Below are positions 26,001 through 38,934 of a DNA stretch of 64,000 bases, piece by piece (the stretch's first letter is position 1; each line of letters opens with the position of its first letter). The stretch spans positions 3,954,815-4,018,814 of the forward strand of contig CM021313.1 of assembly GCA_010645155.1 (NCBI GenBank). The letters are read 5' to 3'. The stretch is from Tigriopus japonicus (taxonomy: Eukaryota > Arthropoda > Copepoda > Harpacticoida > Harpacticidae). A program made the position numbers and the translations under genes. The notes under the pieces were generated by a model. It saw nothing but the letters and a program-made list of their open reading frames with translations. It did no database searches and was not told the origin of the DNA.

Positions 26001-29000
26001 AAATGCTTCAGCCGTTATTGGACGAGATGCAACGCTGAATTGCTTCATTGATAACGCTCAAGGGTTCAAGGTAAGAAAACTCAAATCAACATGAAGGCCC
26101 TCCTAACTTGCTTATCTAATTTAGATCGCTTGGATCCGAGTGGACACACAAACCATTCTAACCATGAACGAGAACGTGATCTCTCGGAATCATCGTTTCT
26201 ACATCGACCACAACAAACTCGATCGTCAATGGAGTCTTTCCATTCGCGAAGTCAAACCCAGCGATCAAGGGTGGTACATGTGTCAAATCAACACCGATCC
26301 CATGATGAGCACTACGGGCTACTTGGAAGTTTTGGGTACACGCCAACCAGATTTATTCATTTTGAACACATGATATGCAAAGTGACTTTCAGAGCCGCCT
26401 CAGTTGATCGAATCTGGGATCAGTCCAGATTTAGAGGTTCGTGAAGGTGATCGCGCCACATTACGTTGTCAAGCGGAAGGAAATCCAACGCCTAACATTA
26501 CATGGATGAGGGAGGATAAGCGACGGATATCTGGCGGACAAAGGCGTAAGTACTGAATGATCACACACTCTGCCTTTCGATTTGGTTGTTATACACTCGC
26601 TCAAAGAAAGTCTCGCCGTTGAGTCGGACATGAAGTTTGCTTTCAATGAAGAAGTGATCTGCGTTCCCACTCATGGAACACTCGGTGGCGATGAAGATCT
26701 TTTGGCGATTGACTTTGGACACATTGTAGACACATTCGTACTCATGGCGAACCACAGCCTTGGCAGTACTAGCATCATCCCCATCCATGGTATAGACACA
26801 TGTCTCCAGTTCGCCCAAGACCATGTCATGGGTTGGGAACAAGTATGACCCTGTCAAGGGCATGACCACGTTATGGAACACATTCAATGGAAATCAGGTT
26901 TGATTGACGAGCCATCTCACCTTCGTCGTTGCTCATTTGAAGGGTATTCCTGGGGTTTGATAGTCCCATGGAGAGGGTCCGTTCAAAATTAGCAGGTCGT
27001 AAAGTCCTTCGTTCCAAGCTCGGTCCATAACAGGGTAACTTTGGAACCAACTTCACGATGAGAGCACCAACCAACGAAATGGCCCAAGTCAAGACCACAG
27101 AAAGGAGGGTGAGGAAGAGAAGGAAAGAAAACGAGCACTTAATATCGAATAACCAACTAGGAACCTCAGTGACCCATTAACATTCATGGGAAAGGGAGAG
27201 AAGCGTACACGTGTAATTTTAATACTATGGGGTCGGAATAGACACTTCCGGATTCTTTTAGTGCCTCACTGAAGAAGAAGAAGGAACCCTTTAAAGTAGC
27301 TTTTACACGAGTATTTTACCTCTGTTGGGATTCCAAAGTCCAATCTAGGAGGAAAAAGAAGTCCGAGGGTGGCTCTTTACCTTATAGAGTGGAGGTTCCT
27401 CTTCCTTGTTCCAAGCGCTTTGCTCCAGAATAGGAAGCCTCAAATCAGCACTTTGCATCCAAACGACCCAATCTTGACCTTTCTGCGAAGATGGAATAGG
27501 CCAAACGGTTGGCCAGAAACCTTTGACACGGAGGGTGAAACAAGAAAAAGATTCCACATTTTGCAACCTTTAATGCGAAAGGTCATTTCAAGCGGATCAC
27601 CTGTCGAGAACGAAATTGACAACGAATGGCCAGGATTGACGGTGTACCCAATAGCGTCCAACTGAATCTCGACGGAAAACCTGGAATGCAGTGGCTTTAG
27701 CAGCCTTAGGCAGAGATTAAGGCAACGATTTTGCTCTTACGTTTGGTCTTCGTGAATGAGATTTGTCAGACTCTTCACACCATACGAAATTAGACGAGTT
27801 TGTCCATCGGGAAACACGTCGCAAAGACGAACCACCAAACAACCTTTGAATCCTGAATGGAAATTTGTCTCAGATCATGTTTCAACAGTAAATCAGTGCA
27901 AGTTCAGTTACCTTTGGAAACATGACCTTCCACTTTGACCATGGGAAATCCAAAAATCGGCATTTGATAGTCCAGATGTTTTGTAGTCCATGTTGGATCT
28001 CTGGCATTCGCAAACGATTGATTTCCCGGTAAATCGGGTGCGCCAAACGAAAGCCATTCCCCACACCAAAGGCCACTTGATCCATTGAAGAATAGTCTCC
28101 TTTTGGAGAAACAAGGGCGAGAGATTTCCTCTGAACGGGTACTTCAAGAGGGAAAAACAGGAATGTTGTCATTAAGAGTAATTGCATTCCAAGTTCACCA
28201 ATCGAAGAAAAAGACCTTCTGTCAAAGATCGGGTTTTTCATGATCACAACCCAATATTTGAACGTACAGCCAAGACCAAACATTTCTCATTAAAAACAAC
28301 ATTCGTTGGTCAACATTTCAATAGTTCAAAATATTCATAAACAAATGTCTTCTGAATTGCTCATGTTTAGAGCATAATACAATGTTTTGACCATGAATTT
28401 AAAACGAATTTCAAACCCTGTGACACTAATTTTCAAACCTTCCAAGCCCTTTGATCATCTCAACACTTTGGTTGGAAAATATGTTGTCTGAGAAACCCGG
28501 GACCAACCAATAAATATCTTGAACCATCATAGTCAAATTTCGATCATTTAGAATGATAAATGGAGGCAAATATCAATTGTGACCTTTTTCTGACCTTTTT
28601 AAAAGTGCTCCATTTTCGTCACATTGAAAAGTCACGCGTTCGATCGGTCGGGCGTTGTTCGCTTGAAGCCATTTTCCAGGCCATTTCTCCACACACGGTC
28701 CAGGAGGAATCTCACCTCGGCATTGATACCAAACCATTTTCTTAGCATCGTCTTGTCGTTTCGATTTTTCGTCTTTTAAATGATGGTTCCAAAACTCGAG
28801 ACATTCCATCATGAATCCAATCTTCAAGTAAAGGCAAGTATGAACACTAGTAAAAGAAGCAATTTAGGGCTGATTTGTTACTTGAGGTCCAGGAAGAGCC
28901 ACATCAGGCCAATCGTGGGACCAGGGACCAATGATAGCCCTACAATTCGGCAATTGGTCCACCATCCGAAAGACAGCGTTGGTGTAACCGTCATGCCAAC

Positions 29001-32000
29001 CCCCAATAGCCAACACGGGTATTTGTATCTTGGAGTAATCTTGATCAATGGAGCCATGATTCCAGTACGAATCTTGGACCTAATTCAATACGTTTCATGG
29101 CAATATCAGTTGAGGCAAACTTAATTGAGAAGTAGATATTACCTGATGATTTAACCATTGGTCAATCCAAGAATTGGAAGCCAGTTCCAACCTAGATTTC
29201 CACTCGCTCCTCCAATCGGAATTAAAGTTTGGATGCGGAGGTCGACAATTCCAAGTAAACATGACAGCAGCCCAAGAGAGCATTCCATTGCCAAGGACAC
29301 ACCCACCTTTGTAATGGATATCATCCGTGAAGCGGTTGTCTACACTCATGAAGTCAAACAAGTTATTCTTGAAGAAGATGAAGATAACTTGAGCTTATTA
29401 CCAGTTGAGTACAGAGATATAACAGCCTTGAGACCAAATGGCTGTTTATAAGCCACTTGCAAACCATTGAAACCACCCCAAGACTTCCCATGCATGCCAA
29501 CCCTCTCATTAGACCACTCCTGTTTCACGATCCAATCTGACACAAAAAAAAAAGAATAGTTTTAAGTTAAATTTCAAATTATTGAGATAGTTGTCCTTAT
29601 AACTCTACCAATTATTTCACAAGCATCCTGTTGTTCTTGAGGAAGGTATTCATCAAAATAGAGACCTGTGGAATCTCCAGACCCTCTCATATCAGCTCGA
29701 ACCACCACATAACCATGACTGGCCAACCAAGGGTGTCTCATGTGATCTCGCTGAATGGTATAGCTACTTTTTCCGTATGGAATATATTCCAGAACTGTTG
29801 GCAGTCTCTAAAACGATGGCTGTGATTTGTTCTTTATGGAACTTCATTACTTCATCCCAAGTATCATACCTTGCTTTGTTGTCTATCCATATCTTTATCA
29901 GGATCACAATAAACCTCAATTGAATCCGATTGGAAAGTTGGTCCACGGGGAAGATCCAGAGAAGGGAACCAAATCTTCAGTGCAATTGCGGTCCCATCTT
30001 TGAGAACCAGTTCATGATGGTTGATCACACTGACCCCATTGGGTCCAAAACCTCGGCCACTTAACTCTTGTCTGGTATACATGGTTGGTTTCTATTTTGT
30101 GCCAAACTAGAAGAAATATCAGATTCTTTAGGACCACTAAATCCAACCAGGTTAACCACTAAGCCAGCGCAAGTTTGAGCTAATAAAGAAATTGTTTGGG
30201 TATTCAAGCCCCAAAAGCTTGAAAACCGAGACAACTGAGGCACCAAAAATCGTATCGGATTACAAAGCTTCCTAGTCAGGGTGTTTTTTGAACTAGACTC
30301 CTTTACCCATGGTCTCACCATCCTATATGAGCTTAGGAACCTATTCTCAGTTTAAGCGTAAAGAAATCAATGCTTCAATGTGAAGAAGTTTTTGAACGTC
30401 CTTTGTTAAAGAGGTCTACAACCACAAAAGCAAAGTTGATAAGCCTGTTCCGTGTTCTATGGGAAAGTGTGAGAGTTCATAAAGCGAGGAGTGTGTTGTT
30501 CTCATCCCGACAAGATTCATCTGGCCCCTCTTTCTCTCTTTCTTAGTACTTGTCCCATGGGAAATAGAGTCAATCTATTCCAAGCTCTCGCTACAATACT
30601 CTACGGATTATGGAGGGCGATGATTATAAAAATAGCAGTAGACAATGACCACAAGATTAAATCCCTTGCAAATTATTTTTCTTCAATAAAACCACTTCAC
30701 TGTCATCATCCAAACGGATTGAGTTCATCACCGTAATAGCACTGGCTCATGGGAGAGGTTCGTTAGTATTGGCGATATCCCACATTGGATGGACCCTTCC
30801 TCGACCCTTTGGAAGAGCTTGAGCCCATTCCACTTGTACATTTGCCAAATGACAAATGATCAAGTAGTAAATGATGCCAAGACGAGTTCCACACACTTTC
30901 TCAAAGAGTCTCGCTCTCCCAGAAGCTCGAAATGAGAAATACAGCGAACTGGAACTGATGGAGAAAACTAACCTCATGGACAAGGGACAATTTTCAAACT
31001 CTTTCAAATTCAACACCAATAACATTAGGGGCACAAAAGCAGTTCTGGTCAATTATTCCCTTGAATATGTTCACCATAAGACAGTGTTATATTCGATCCT
31101 TTACCATTCGATACAACCAGCATCCGCTGGGAAAGTTGCATGTTACTGCAGAGGTTGGAAAATCTTCGAATCGCGTGAAGAACATCATCAGCCCTTGAGA
31201 TCACTTTCATCCACCCAGAGAAGGCCAAAACCAACCAGGAGACGACGACGACGATGGTGATGATGATGATAGTAATGGAGGTGGTGGTGGTGGTGGAAAA
31301 AGGTGGTGAGACCAGCGGTTTCTTTCCATTCGTACTCTCAAGCATTTTTCTTGTGAGCAAAATATTTTACATTCAACGCCAGATCTTTCAAGACAGTTTT
31401 GTTTGGTTCTGGATATTTTTATTTAAAAACAAAAAGATGATAAAAGGCAGTTGTTTAAAAAGGTCAATATAGGATGGTATCCAAGGACTGGTTAACAAAA
31501 TCGGGACAATATTACGTCGCTAATAGATGGCATCACAGCAGTATCTTAGCTATTCTCAATGTTTGTGTACATGCGAATGGGGACATACAACGTCAGTTTT
31601 GGAAAGGGAGTGATTTTTGGATTGCTTTTGCTTCGTTATGTTATGGAAATCCTATCAAGACGCTAATCCTTCTTTGAATTGGATTCCAGATGGCGGTGTC
31701 TTACATTTCAAACGGGTTTCACGTGGAGATATGGGGGCCTACTTGTGTATGGCGGCCAATGGGATTCCACCAATCGTGAGTCGTCGCATTCATTTGGATG
31801 TGTTGTGTAAGCCCATAAACGAATATGATTTCATTTTTAAGCAGGTCGTCCTGATAAACGATTTCTCTTATTTCAAGATTCACCCGTTATTCACATAAAT
31901 CTTCAAGTGGTCCGAGCATCTGTGGGGGATAAGATCTCGTTGAACTGTTCTATTACGGGAAATCCCACTCCATCTCTTTATTGGGAGGTCGACGGAAAGC

Positions 32001-32945
32001 CTTTAGGGGCAGGTAAAAATGAAACAAATTGGTATTCATCAATGAACAGTTCACAAATTTCCATCAATAAATTGAGAGACTTAGTTTTCCTTCTAGGCTT
32101 TAGGACACAAAGACATTGCTTAGATGTTCTTTGCATGATCAGTACTAGAGCACTATAATAAATTTATTATGGTGCTCTAATCAGTACCACGAAATTTCTG
32201 TTTGTCAGGGCAAATTTGCACCCTTAGGATTTTTTAAAATCTTGCCTTATTTTTAATCTGCTTACGATTGCGATCCCAATCCACTAAAAACCTCCTTTTT
32301 CTTCCATCCACCTATTTTTCATAAAATTTGTTGCATTGTTAATTATTCCAGAGTCCCCAAATCATTTTCTTCGGAAATTTCGGCGACAAAATGGTGTTTT
32401 CTCGAATCTCCAAGTTCTTCTAACGGCAGAAAGTGAGCGAATTGTCACATATCAATGTCACGGCAACAATTCGGAGGGAAAAGCTGCGGATGAAGTCGAT
32501 ATCCATGTCATTGGTGAGCCTCTTGATTTAATTTGTCCAACGAAAACAATCACGAAACCTTTGCTTTTATTCTTCAGAACGGATCAGTTATGGAGATGTT
32601 CCCGATGTGATCGAAAACAGAGAACTCCCGGAGGAAACTGTTTTTCTGCAAGGTAATCCTTGGGAACTTCATGATGGTAGGGCAAAAAGAAAATTAGCTC
32701 ATTGGTCTTTTAAAATATAACCAAAACTTGTTTGTTTTCCAGAACAAGCCCCTCAGATTCAACCGGGGAAATATCAAGAATATCAAAGTGAATCATCGGC
32801 AGGTTTGCCAACACGTTCAAGCGACAACAAGCCCAAACCTGATCGAGACTGGCCATTCACCAAAACATCCAATTCATCCAAACTGGAAACACTGAACTTA
32901 ACCTGGCTCTTGGCTTTGATTTTTCTAGCGGTTTTTGTCTGTTAA
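20037..32945 (+). CDS. DIP-like (Dpr-interacting protein/lachesin type) three-Ig GPI-anchored adhesion protein
   Basis: Exons: 20037-20136 (tentative signal exon), 25973-26070, 26125-26335, 26393-26545, 31690-31806, 31878-32012, 32352-32513, 32578-32652 and 32743-32945; 417 residues if all are joined. DIPs are neuronal surface proteins that pair with Dpr proteins in synaptic wiring. Ig1 shows ATLNC, AWIRVDTQTIL and GWYMCQINTDPM, close to fly DIPs. Ig2 shows ATLRC and GAYLCMAANGIPP; Ig3 shows ISLNC and VTYQCHGNNSEG. A linker and a hydrophobic C-terminus (LTWLLALIFLAVFVC) fit a GPI-anchor signal. The signal exon (MGIFVVLLLLESVSA) exits in phase 1 as required, but could instead belong to the small membrane-protein gene at 22.9 kb. 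Poly(A) signals AATAAA occur at 33090 and 33096. The 5.1-kb intron after 26545 contains an antisense hydrolase gene. Confidence 0.88.
20137..22908. other. Intron of the DIP-like gene or intergenic DNA
   Basis: No exon could be supported between the signal-peptide exon and the membrane-protein exons at 22.9 kb. The DNA is AT-rich from about 20.8 to 21.8 kb. Open frames present here lack splice sites or family motifs. Confidence 0.35.
22917..23358 (+). CDS. Small single-pass membrane protein with a cytoplasmic PPPY motif
   Basis: Two exons, 22917-23082 and 23162-23358, join in phase 1 across a 79-bp intron (donor TTG/GTAAGCC, acceptor TTTCTGCAG). The product from the ATG at 22917 is 120 residues. 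A short polar segment with N-glycosylation sites (NSS, NKT) precedes one strong membrane helix (TGIALIFLTVGLLSLSFIVL). A basic stop-transfer (NRRKK) and a tail ending near TPPPYYND follow. PPPY is a consensus ligand for WW domains, for example of Nedd4-type ubiquitin ligases. I do not recognise the family. A TGA lies in frame just upstream, so this is either the true start or an internal exon entered at an acceptor (CTCGAG, exon start 22909). With the signal-peptide exon at 20037 the latter would give an in-frame 156-residue type I protein. AATAAA follows at 23457. Confidence 0.6.
23463..25972. other. Intron DNA of the DIP-like gene
   Basis: AT-rich, with no supportable exon. Around 25.75-25.85 kb there is a short, irregular repetition of AAATCGTCGG-like words. 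Confidence 0.35.
26561..30082 (-). CDS. CocE/NonD-family hydrolase (X-Pro dipeptidyl-peptidase S15-like)
   Basis: Twelve exons in transcription order: 30082-29870, 29807-29609, 29536-29402, 29339-29143, 29079-28882, 28821-28595, 28099-27912, 27852-27741, 27680-27601, 27520-27381, 27050-26921 and 26850-26561; 702 residues, all phases consistent. This alpha/beta-hydrolase family (cocaine esterase and X-Pro dipeptidyl peptidases) is common in bacteria and fungi. The nucleophile elbow GMHGKSWGGF gives Ser156, GGWHDGYTN gives Asp278 and GPWSHDWPD gives His303. The motifs VLEYIPYGK, GYVVVRADMRGSGDS, DIHYKGGC, LVVRLCDVFPDG, NPGHSLSIS and FWPTVWP, plus a C-terminal jelly-roll-like region, follow the bacterial order. 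It is nested antisense in one DIP-like intron. An ATG at 30321 could add an upstream basic, presequence-like exon. AATAAA on this strand at 26357-26352 predicts a 3' UTR crossing the DIP-like exon 26393-26545. The substrate is unknown. Confidence 0.9.
30083..31689. other. Intron DNA with GAC/GAT/GGT microsatellite
   Basis: This is the remainder of the large intron and the upstream region of the nested hydrolase gene. A trinucleotide-rich tract runs at about 31237-31300 (CGA, then TGA, then GGT units). Open frames across it reflect the repeat. No other feature is supported. Confidence 0.4.
32143..32190. repeat. Short near-perfect inverted repeat in a DIP-like intron
   Basis: GTACTAGAGCACTATAATAA is mirrored by TTATTATGGTGCTCTAATC with almost no loop, forming a hairpin of about 20 bp per arm. 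It lies in the intron between 32012 and 32352. It may be a remnant of a foldback element, or simply a palindrome. Confidence 0.6.
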
Positions 32946-34484
32946 TCATGTTTTAACCTTAATTACTAGCTAACTAACTTTTTGTTGGTTGAAACAATTT
33001 TCAGATCTGATGTTCATACCTACCGCGTTTCAACCAAAGAGTTCACTCTTATTTATATCCCTATTGCAAATGCTACATTGTCAGAATCAAATAAAAATAA
33101 AACACATCAAAACTAGTTATGGCGTAGTGAAAATGATCTTCATTTTCCCAGAATTCAGGTCGAAGAAAAACATGCGTCACATCCAGTTGGCTTCATGGAG
33201 GAAAATAAAAACAACTGACCAATGACTCTAACTTCGCCTCATATTTCGAACGCTAAAACTTTACGAACCAAATCTTACTTGGAATATGCAATGTGAAGGA
33301 AGCAACCAAAATCCTCCTTTTAATTTTCGTTTTGCTATAAATCTTGTTATTTCCCGTAATATACTGTAACTTGTTCCTTCTTAAGAAGCCAGGTTTTGTC
33401 GCGTCAGCATCTTTGGTTAAAAAGTATTGGTTGAAAACGTTTTTTTTTGTCAACAATAAAACTTGCTGATGTTTTTAAGGTACAATGGAAGCAGATGTAC
33501 AGTATATTCATGTCACGCGCTCAAAAAGGCTTTTTTCGGATCACACCAAATGCACCAGTTCCACAGAAGATTTTAACCTGTGGCTTTACTTGTTTTTTTG
33601 GTTTTTGATTGCCAGGGCAATCGAAAATTATTTGAGTTCTCAAAATCTTCCAGAAGTCAAAAAAAAAGTCAATGAAACAACAATAGATATTATTTTACTG
33701 TGTCGCTTCTGAAAAAGGACTCCCCTAGGTGGGGAAAAATGGAGATAAAATCTATTTTAATTGTCTAAAATCTACAACCTACATCCAATGTGACCGTTTC
33801 AAGTCTGCTTTAAAGGGATTCGTTCTTTTGTGAAATTTTCAAATATTTTTTATACTTAATAATTCAAAGTCAGAGCTCATCTCAACTAAGTTCGATTTCA
33901 TTTGTGTTGCTCAATATTTAGACACATATCTTGGGGATTTTGAGTGAACCGAAGAAACGTTGAAGAAATCTTTTCAAACTCGCCAAAAGCTATCATTACC
34001 TCATTGTTCTGAGAAAGTACAAAATGAGGCCTCGTTTAACCTAACCAGTGAGATTGTTCTGGAGTCAAGGTAGACAAGAAAGTAACGGCATGCTTGATGC
34101 TCGTGAAAGATTTGTTTTGGCGCATCATTTTTACGTCGCGTTTTTGGGTTTTTGGTCTTACCTTCTGGAAGACGAACTGGTTTGGCTTCCTCATGGCCCA
34201 CAAAACAACCATTTCCAAAGCCAATACGCAGGCCCGCAATTTACCTTGAATGACGTACGTACGCCAAACCATGCTCAAGGTACAAACTAAATACATGTCA
34301 ACAAATGTGTCGGCGAAAAGCATCAAAACAATTTCGAGCGGGATGTTTTCGCTTGCAGTGGCGAAGACTATATTAAGCCGACTTTCTTCACCAACCAATT
34401 CAATAAAACAAAACCATTCAAACACAAACTATTCCAAAAGTGCTCTCTAAGACCTTTCAACATAGTTCTCTATAACTTCACATC

Positions 34485-37400
34485 ATGGCTGGAATCACTA
34501 ATCCTGGATACATATCCTCAGCCAACTCCGAAGAGGAGGATAAACTTGGCAACTTGGCAAGAAATATCACGGTAAGAAAAAGCCTTTTTGTTGTGCCATT
34601 CATATCATCTATCATCGTGATTTTACTTTAATCAGGTGGAGGCATTTCCCTCTGAGCGATATTATCGACGAATGTCCTCGGTCCATTTCAATGAAGACCG
34701 TCCCACAATCGAGGAACTCAAAACGGGACAAATGAAATCGGTGGTAAGTTAACCTTGATTGATCTCACAATTTGGTTTTTCACGGAGGAATTCACACAAA
34801 TATGTTCCATTTCTAGGATCCTGAAGCAGGGGAGGACGTTCCAATCGACGACCAATCTTTTAAAATGGGATGGATGAAGGGAGTTTTTGTAAGTTTCAAG
34901 TGAGTGAAATATCTCCAAGCAGGATATATCATAGATTGCTTTTATTCCAGATGCCATGTCTCCTGAACATTTGGGGAGTGATGCTCTTCCTCCGTTTGTC
35001 TTGGGTGGTGGGACAGTGTGGAATCCGTAAGCATACAAAAGTGTAAATCTTCTTGGGATCTGGGTAAAACCCATGTTTTCTATTCCTAGTTCAAGCCGTT
35101 CTTGTCATAACTCTCTGCAACGTGGTCACCTTCATCACCTCGTTATCCATGTCCGCCGTGTCAACCAATGGCAAGATCAAGGGTGGTGGCATCTACTACA
35201 TGATATCCAGATCATTGGGAGCAGAATTTGGAGGTGCTATTGGCATCATGTTGACAATTGCCAACTCCATTGCGGTGGCTACATATCTGATCGGTTTCGT
35301 GGATTCGCTATTAGATATGCTCAAAGAATATCTGACCAACTTCAACGGCATCCTGGATGACATTGACACCCGGGTCAATGATATCCGTTGGATTGGAGGG
35401 TCCTTGCTGATATTCTGCTTGGTTTTGGCCATCGTTGGGATGAGTTGGGTCACTCGAGTTCAAATGTTTCTTTTGGTACTCTTAATCGTGTCCCAATTGG
35501 ACTTCATTGTTGGGTCTTTCATCCCAGCTGAAGACGAGGTTAAGTACGGATTTGTTGGATATTCTGGTAGGACGGCATTTGCCAAATGCGTTAGTGATAT
35601 AACAAAAGCTCACCAGCGTTATTCTTATTACAGCAAAAACGTTTTCGGATAATTTTATGACCACAAATTACCATAATCACGATGATCCCGGAAACGCTCC
35701 CGGATTCTTCCAAGTCTTTGGCGTCTTCTTTCCTGCAGTCACTGGAATCGTGGCAGGAGCCAATTTGTCTGGCGATCTAAAAGACCCAGCATCTGCAATC
35801 CCTAAGGGTACTCTCTCAGCCATAGGTCTCACCTATGTTACTTACATTGGATACGCAGTCATGATTGGTAGTTGCTATCTCTCGGAGACCTCTGGCGACG
35901 CAGCCGAATACAAGGCTTTCTTGAACGGAAATGAGTCCGCTGATGTTTTCAGCTTTGACAATTGCACCTTCCGCAAATGCGATTACGGCTCATCCAACGA
36001 CCAACAGGTAATTATGATATAACTACATAGTTTATAAAAGACTTTCTTAGACCTTTTGACTTTACTCTCAGACCTTGGCCAAAATTTCATACACAAGCTA
36101 TCTCGTGTTTGCTGGATGTTTTGCGGCTACTCTCTCGTCCGCGATTGCTTCATTGGTGGGTGCTCCACGCGTCCTCCAAGCTCTGGCCAAGGATAAGTTA
36201 TATCCCTTGATTGGATTCTTTGCCAGTGGATATGGGAAGAACAACGAACCTATCCGGGGCTATGTCCTCTCTTTCCTCATCGCTTTGGGTTGCATCATGA
36301 TTGGAAACTTGGACGTGGTGTCCAGTCTCCTCTCGAACTTTTTCGTGGCCGCTTATGCCCTCATCAACTTCTCAGTGTTCCACGCCTCTATGGCTAAATC
36401 GCCGGGATGGCGCCCAGCTTTCAAATACTACAACCAATGGGTCTCTCTGATCGGAACCTTCTTGTGTGTGGCCGTCATGTTTCTAATGGATCCGATCACC
36501 GCCTTCATTACGATCGCTTGTGTTGGAATCTTGTACTTTTACATCAAGTATCGAAAGCCCCAAGCCAATTGGGGAAGTTCCACGGAAGCTCAACAATTCG
36601 TCAAGACTCTCCAAAATGTCCACGAGTTATCTAATGCTCCGGATCACGTGAAGAACTTCCGACCTAAAGTGTTGGTCTTCAGTGGCAATCCGGCACACCG
36701 CATTCCGCTAATGGATTTCGCTCACCTTCTGACCAAAAAATTGTCCCTTTTAATGTGCGCAGATGTTCAACAGGTAAGCGTTTTCATAACATGATTGGTT
36801 CATCGAAGTCAATGATTGTAAAATGAGGGAATTTCACCTTCCAGGATGTCACTACCAAAGAACGTGAATCTCTGAAGGAGACTGCCTCAAATTGGCTCTC
36901 CGAACACAAAATAAAGGCTTTCTACTTTGTGGCCAAGGATCGGACTCTTGAGGAAGGTGCCATGTCTTGTATGGCCTTAGCTGGACTTGGTACGGCCAAA
37001 ACCCTTCATTCCAACCACTCGCAAATGTCTTACCTTTCTCTTCTTTTCTACAGGCAAATTCTCTCCAAATATGATTTTACTAGGATACAAACAGAATTGG
37101 TTTGATGATGAATGCGGCACAGACCAATATTATAACATCCTTCATGAAGCTCTGGACATGAACTTGGGACTCAGTATCCTTCGTCTACCAAGTGGTTGCG
37201 ACTTCTCGACCAAGTTTGAGACTGAGGAAGTGCGCGAAATCGAAGTTTCTAATGCCGATGAAGATGATGGCCTCTGTGACGACGATGATGAGAACGACAA
37301 AGGGATGACTCTAAAGATCCCTAAACTTCTCGGCAACGACCTCAATGACAAACGAAGACGTCATAGAAGCAAACGTCGGTCCATCTTCACTGGCCAAGAT

Positions 37401-38120
37401 GGAAATCTCATTCCAAGCACTGTCCTCAATGACATCAACGTGTTCAAACAAAAGAAGCAACAGGGTGTGATCGACGTTTGGTGGCTTTATGATGATGGAG
37501 GACTCACCCTTCTGATTCCAGTTATTCTCAAGACGCGCAAGCAGTTTGCTGATTGTCAGCTGCGCGTTTTTGCCCTAGGATCTAAAGTTGACGACTTGGA
37601 CAGTGAGACTAAAAAGTAAGTGCACGGACTTTCTACAGTTGCCTTGGACGCGGGAATAATTGTGAAACTATTTCAATTTTTTAGTATGTCTAACTTGTTG
37701 GAGAAGTTCCGCATTCCTTGCACGGATGTGATCATAATTCCTGATGTCACGACAGAAGCTCGAGAAGATACTTATTCTCGATTCGAAGAAATATCAACTA
37801 GAGCCAGTACACCAACTCATCAGTTGCTAGAACACAAAGAGCGTTCCAATCGATATCTTCGATTGGCTGAAATATTGCAAGAGCAATCCGCAGACTCTCA
37901 GATGGTGGTCATGTAAGTATCACACTTGAGTTAAGCAAAAATGGAGGTCAATAAAAAATATATTTTTTTTGCTGATTTCAGGACGCTTCCCATGCCTAGA
38001 CCAGATTTTATTTGCTCGTCCCTGTATATGAGTTGGTTGGAAATAATGTCTCGCAATATGAGCATGCCATTTCTCTTTGTCCGTGGCAATCAAACTTCAG
38101 TCCTCACTTTCTATTCATAG
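34485..38120 (+). CDS. Sodium-potassium-chloride cotransporter (SLC12A1/2/3 group)
   Basis: Eleven exons: 34485-34571, 34636-34743, 34817-34888, 34951-35026, 35090-35566, 35634-36007, 36072-36773, 36845-36989, 37054-37615, 37685-37912 and 37982-38120; 989 residues. Cation-chloride cotransporters carry Na, K and Cl across the plasma membrane for volume control, epithelial transport and neuronal chloride balance. TM1 [53 protein letters not shown] and [17 protein letters not shown] are diagnostic. The TM7-8 extracellular loop has glycosylation sites (NES, NCT) and the CDYGSSND motif. The C-terminal domain ends with [14 protein letters not shown], as in NKCC proteins. An Asp-rich then Arg-rich insert lies in exon 9. 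The cytosolic N-terminus is short and shows no RFxV/I kinase-docking motif, so an alternative upstream first exon is possible. AATAAA at 38230-38235 follows the stop. Confidence 0.95.
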
Positions 38121-38235
38121 GTGTAAACACCTACTGTACCTTCATCCAACAAATCACTGTATTGTCACGTTTTCAATTGGTCAGAATAATGTATGACAGA
38201 TGTGCTATAATAATTTTTACTGTAAGTCCAATAAA

Positions 38236-38934
38236 AACCGGAGTCAAATATGAACGGAGTATGATTTTGCATTCACGCAACCTTGCTTTTTTGTAAATCT
38301 AAGTGATCGCAAGGCTTTTTTGAAACCACAAGTATCGGTTTGAGATAAGGTCTTAAGCAGTAGGTCTTCAAACGTTGAGTAACAGTTGTAGTACCAATAT
38401 TTTTCGGTTTTTTTTGGGAAGTATTGGTTACTTGGAAGGGCTGAAAATACAGGGTTTTGTTGGGGCCCTACACTTAATATTGAGCTTGAAAAACTCCACC
38501 CCTTATACTTAAATTTACGTTAACTTTAAATGGTGCAACACATGAAGGAAACTAAAATAAGAAATAACAATGTACGTATCTTGGGAAAGATTTTTTTTTC
38601 ATTCACTGAGAATTAGCACAATCAGGTCAAGTAATTGAGAGGTATGTTCAATTGATTGCTATTACGTAAATCGTCAAAAAATTGTCAAAAAATACACTGA
38701 CAACGTTAGGAAATGCATTTGCCTAAAACAACAATTATGCACCAACATTTTTTTGACGAGGCTTCGAAGTTTCACTGCAGCTACATGGAATGTGATTCCG
38801 TGATAAAATTTCCGGAACAAATGAAATCATAAGTCTTCGTCAAACAATAAACATTTTTATGTTGTTTGGCCTACCAACAAGTTACTATTGGCAGATATGG
38901 ACAACCCATTAAGCACAACCAATGAAACTTGAAA
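38236..38934. other. Non-coding, AT-rich downstream region
   Basis: No gene or clear repeat was recognised between the cotransporter and the LINE remnant. Confidence 0.35.
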
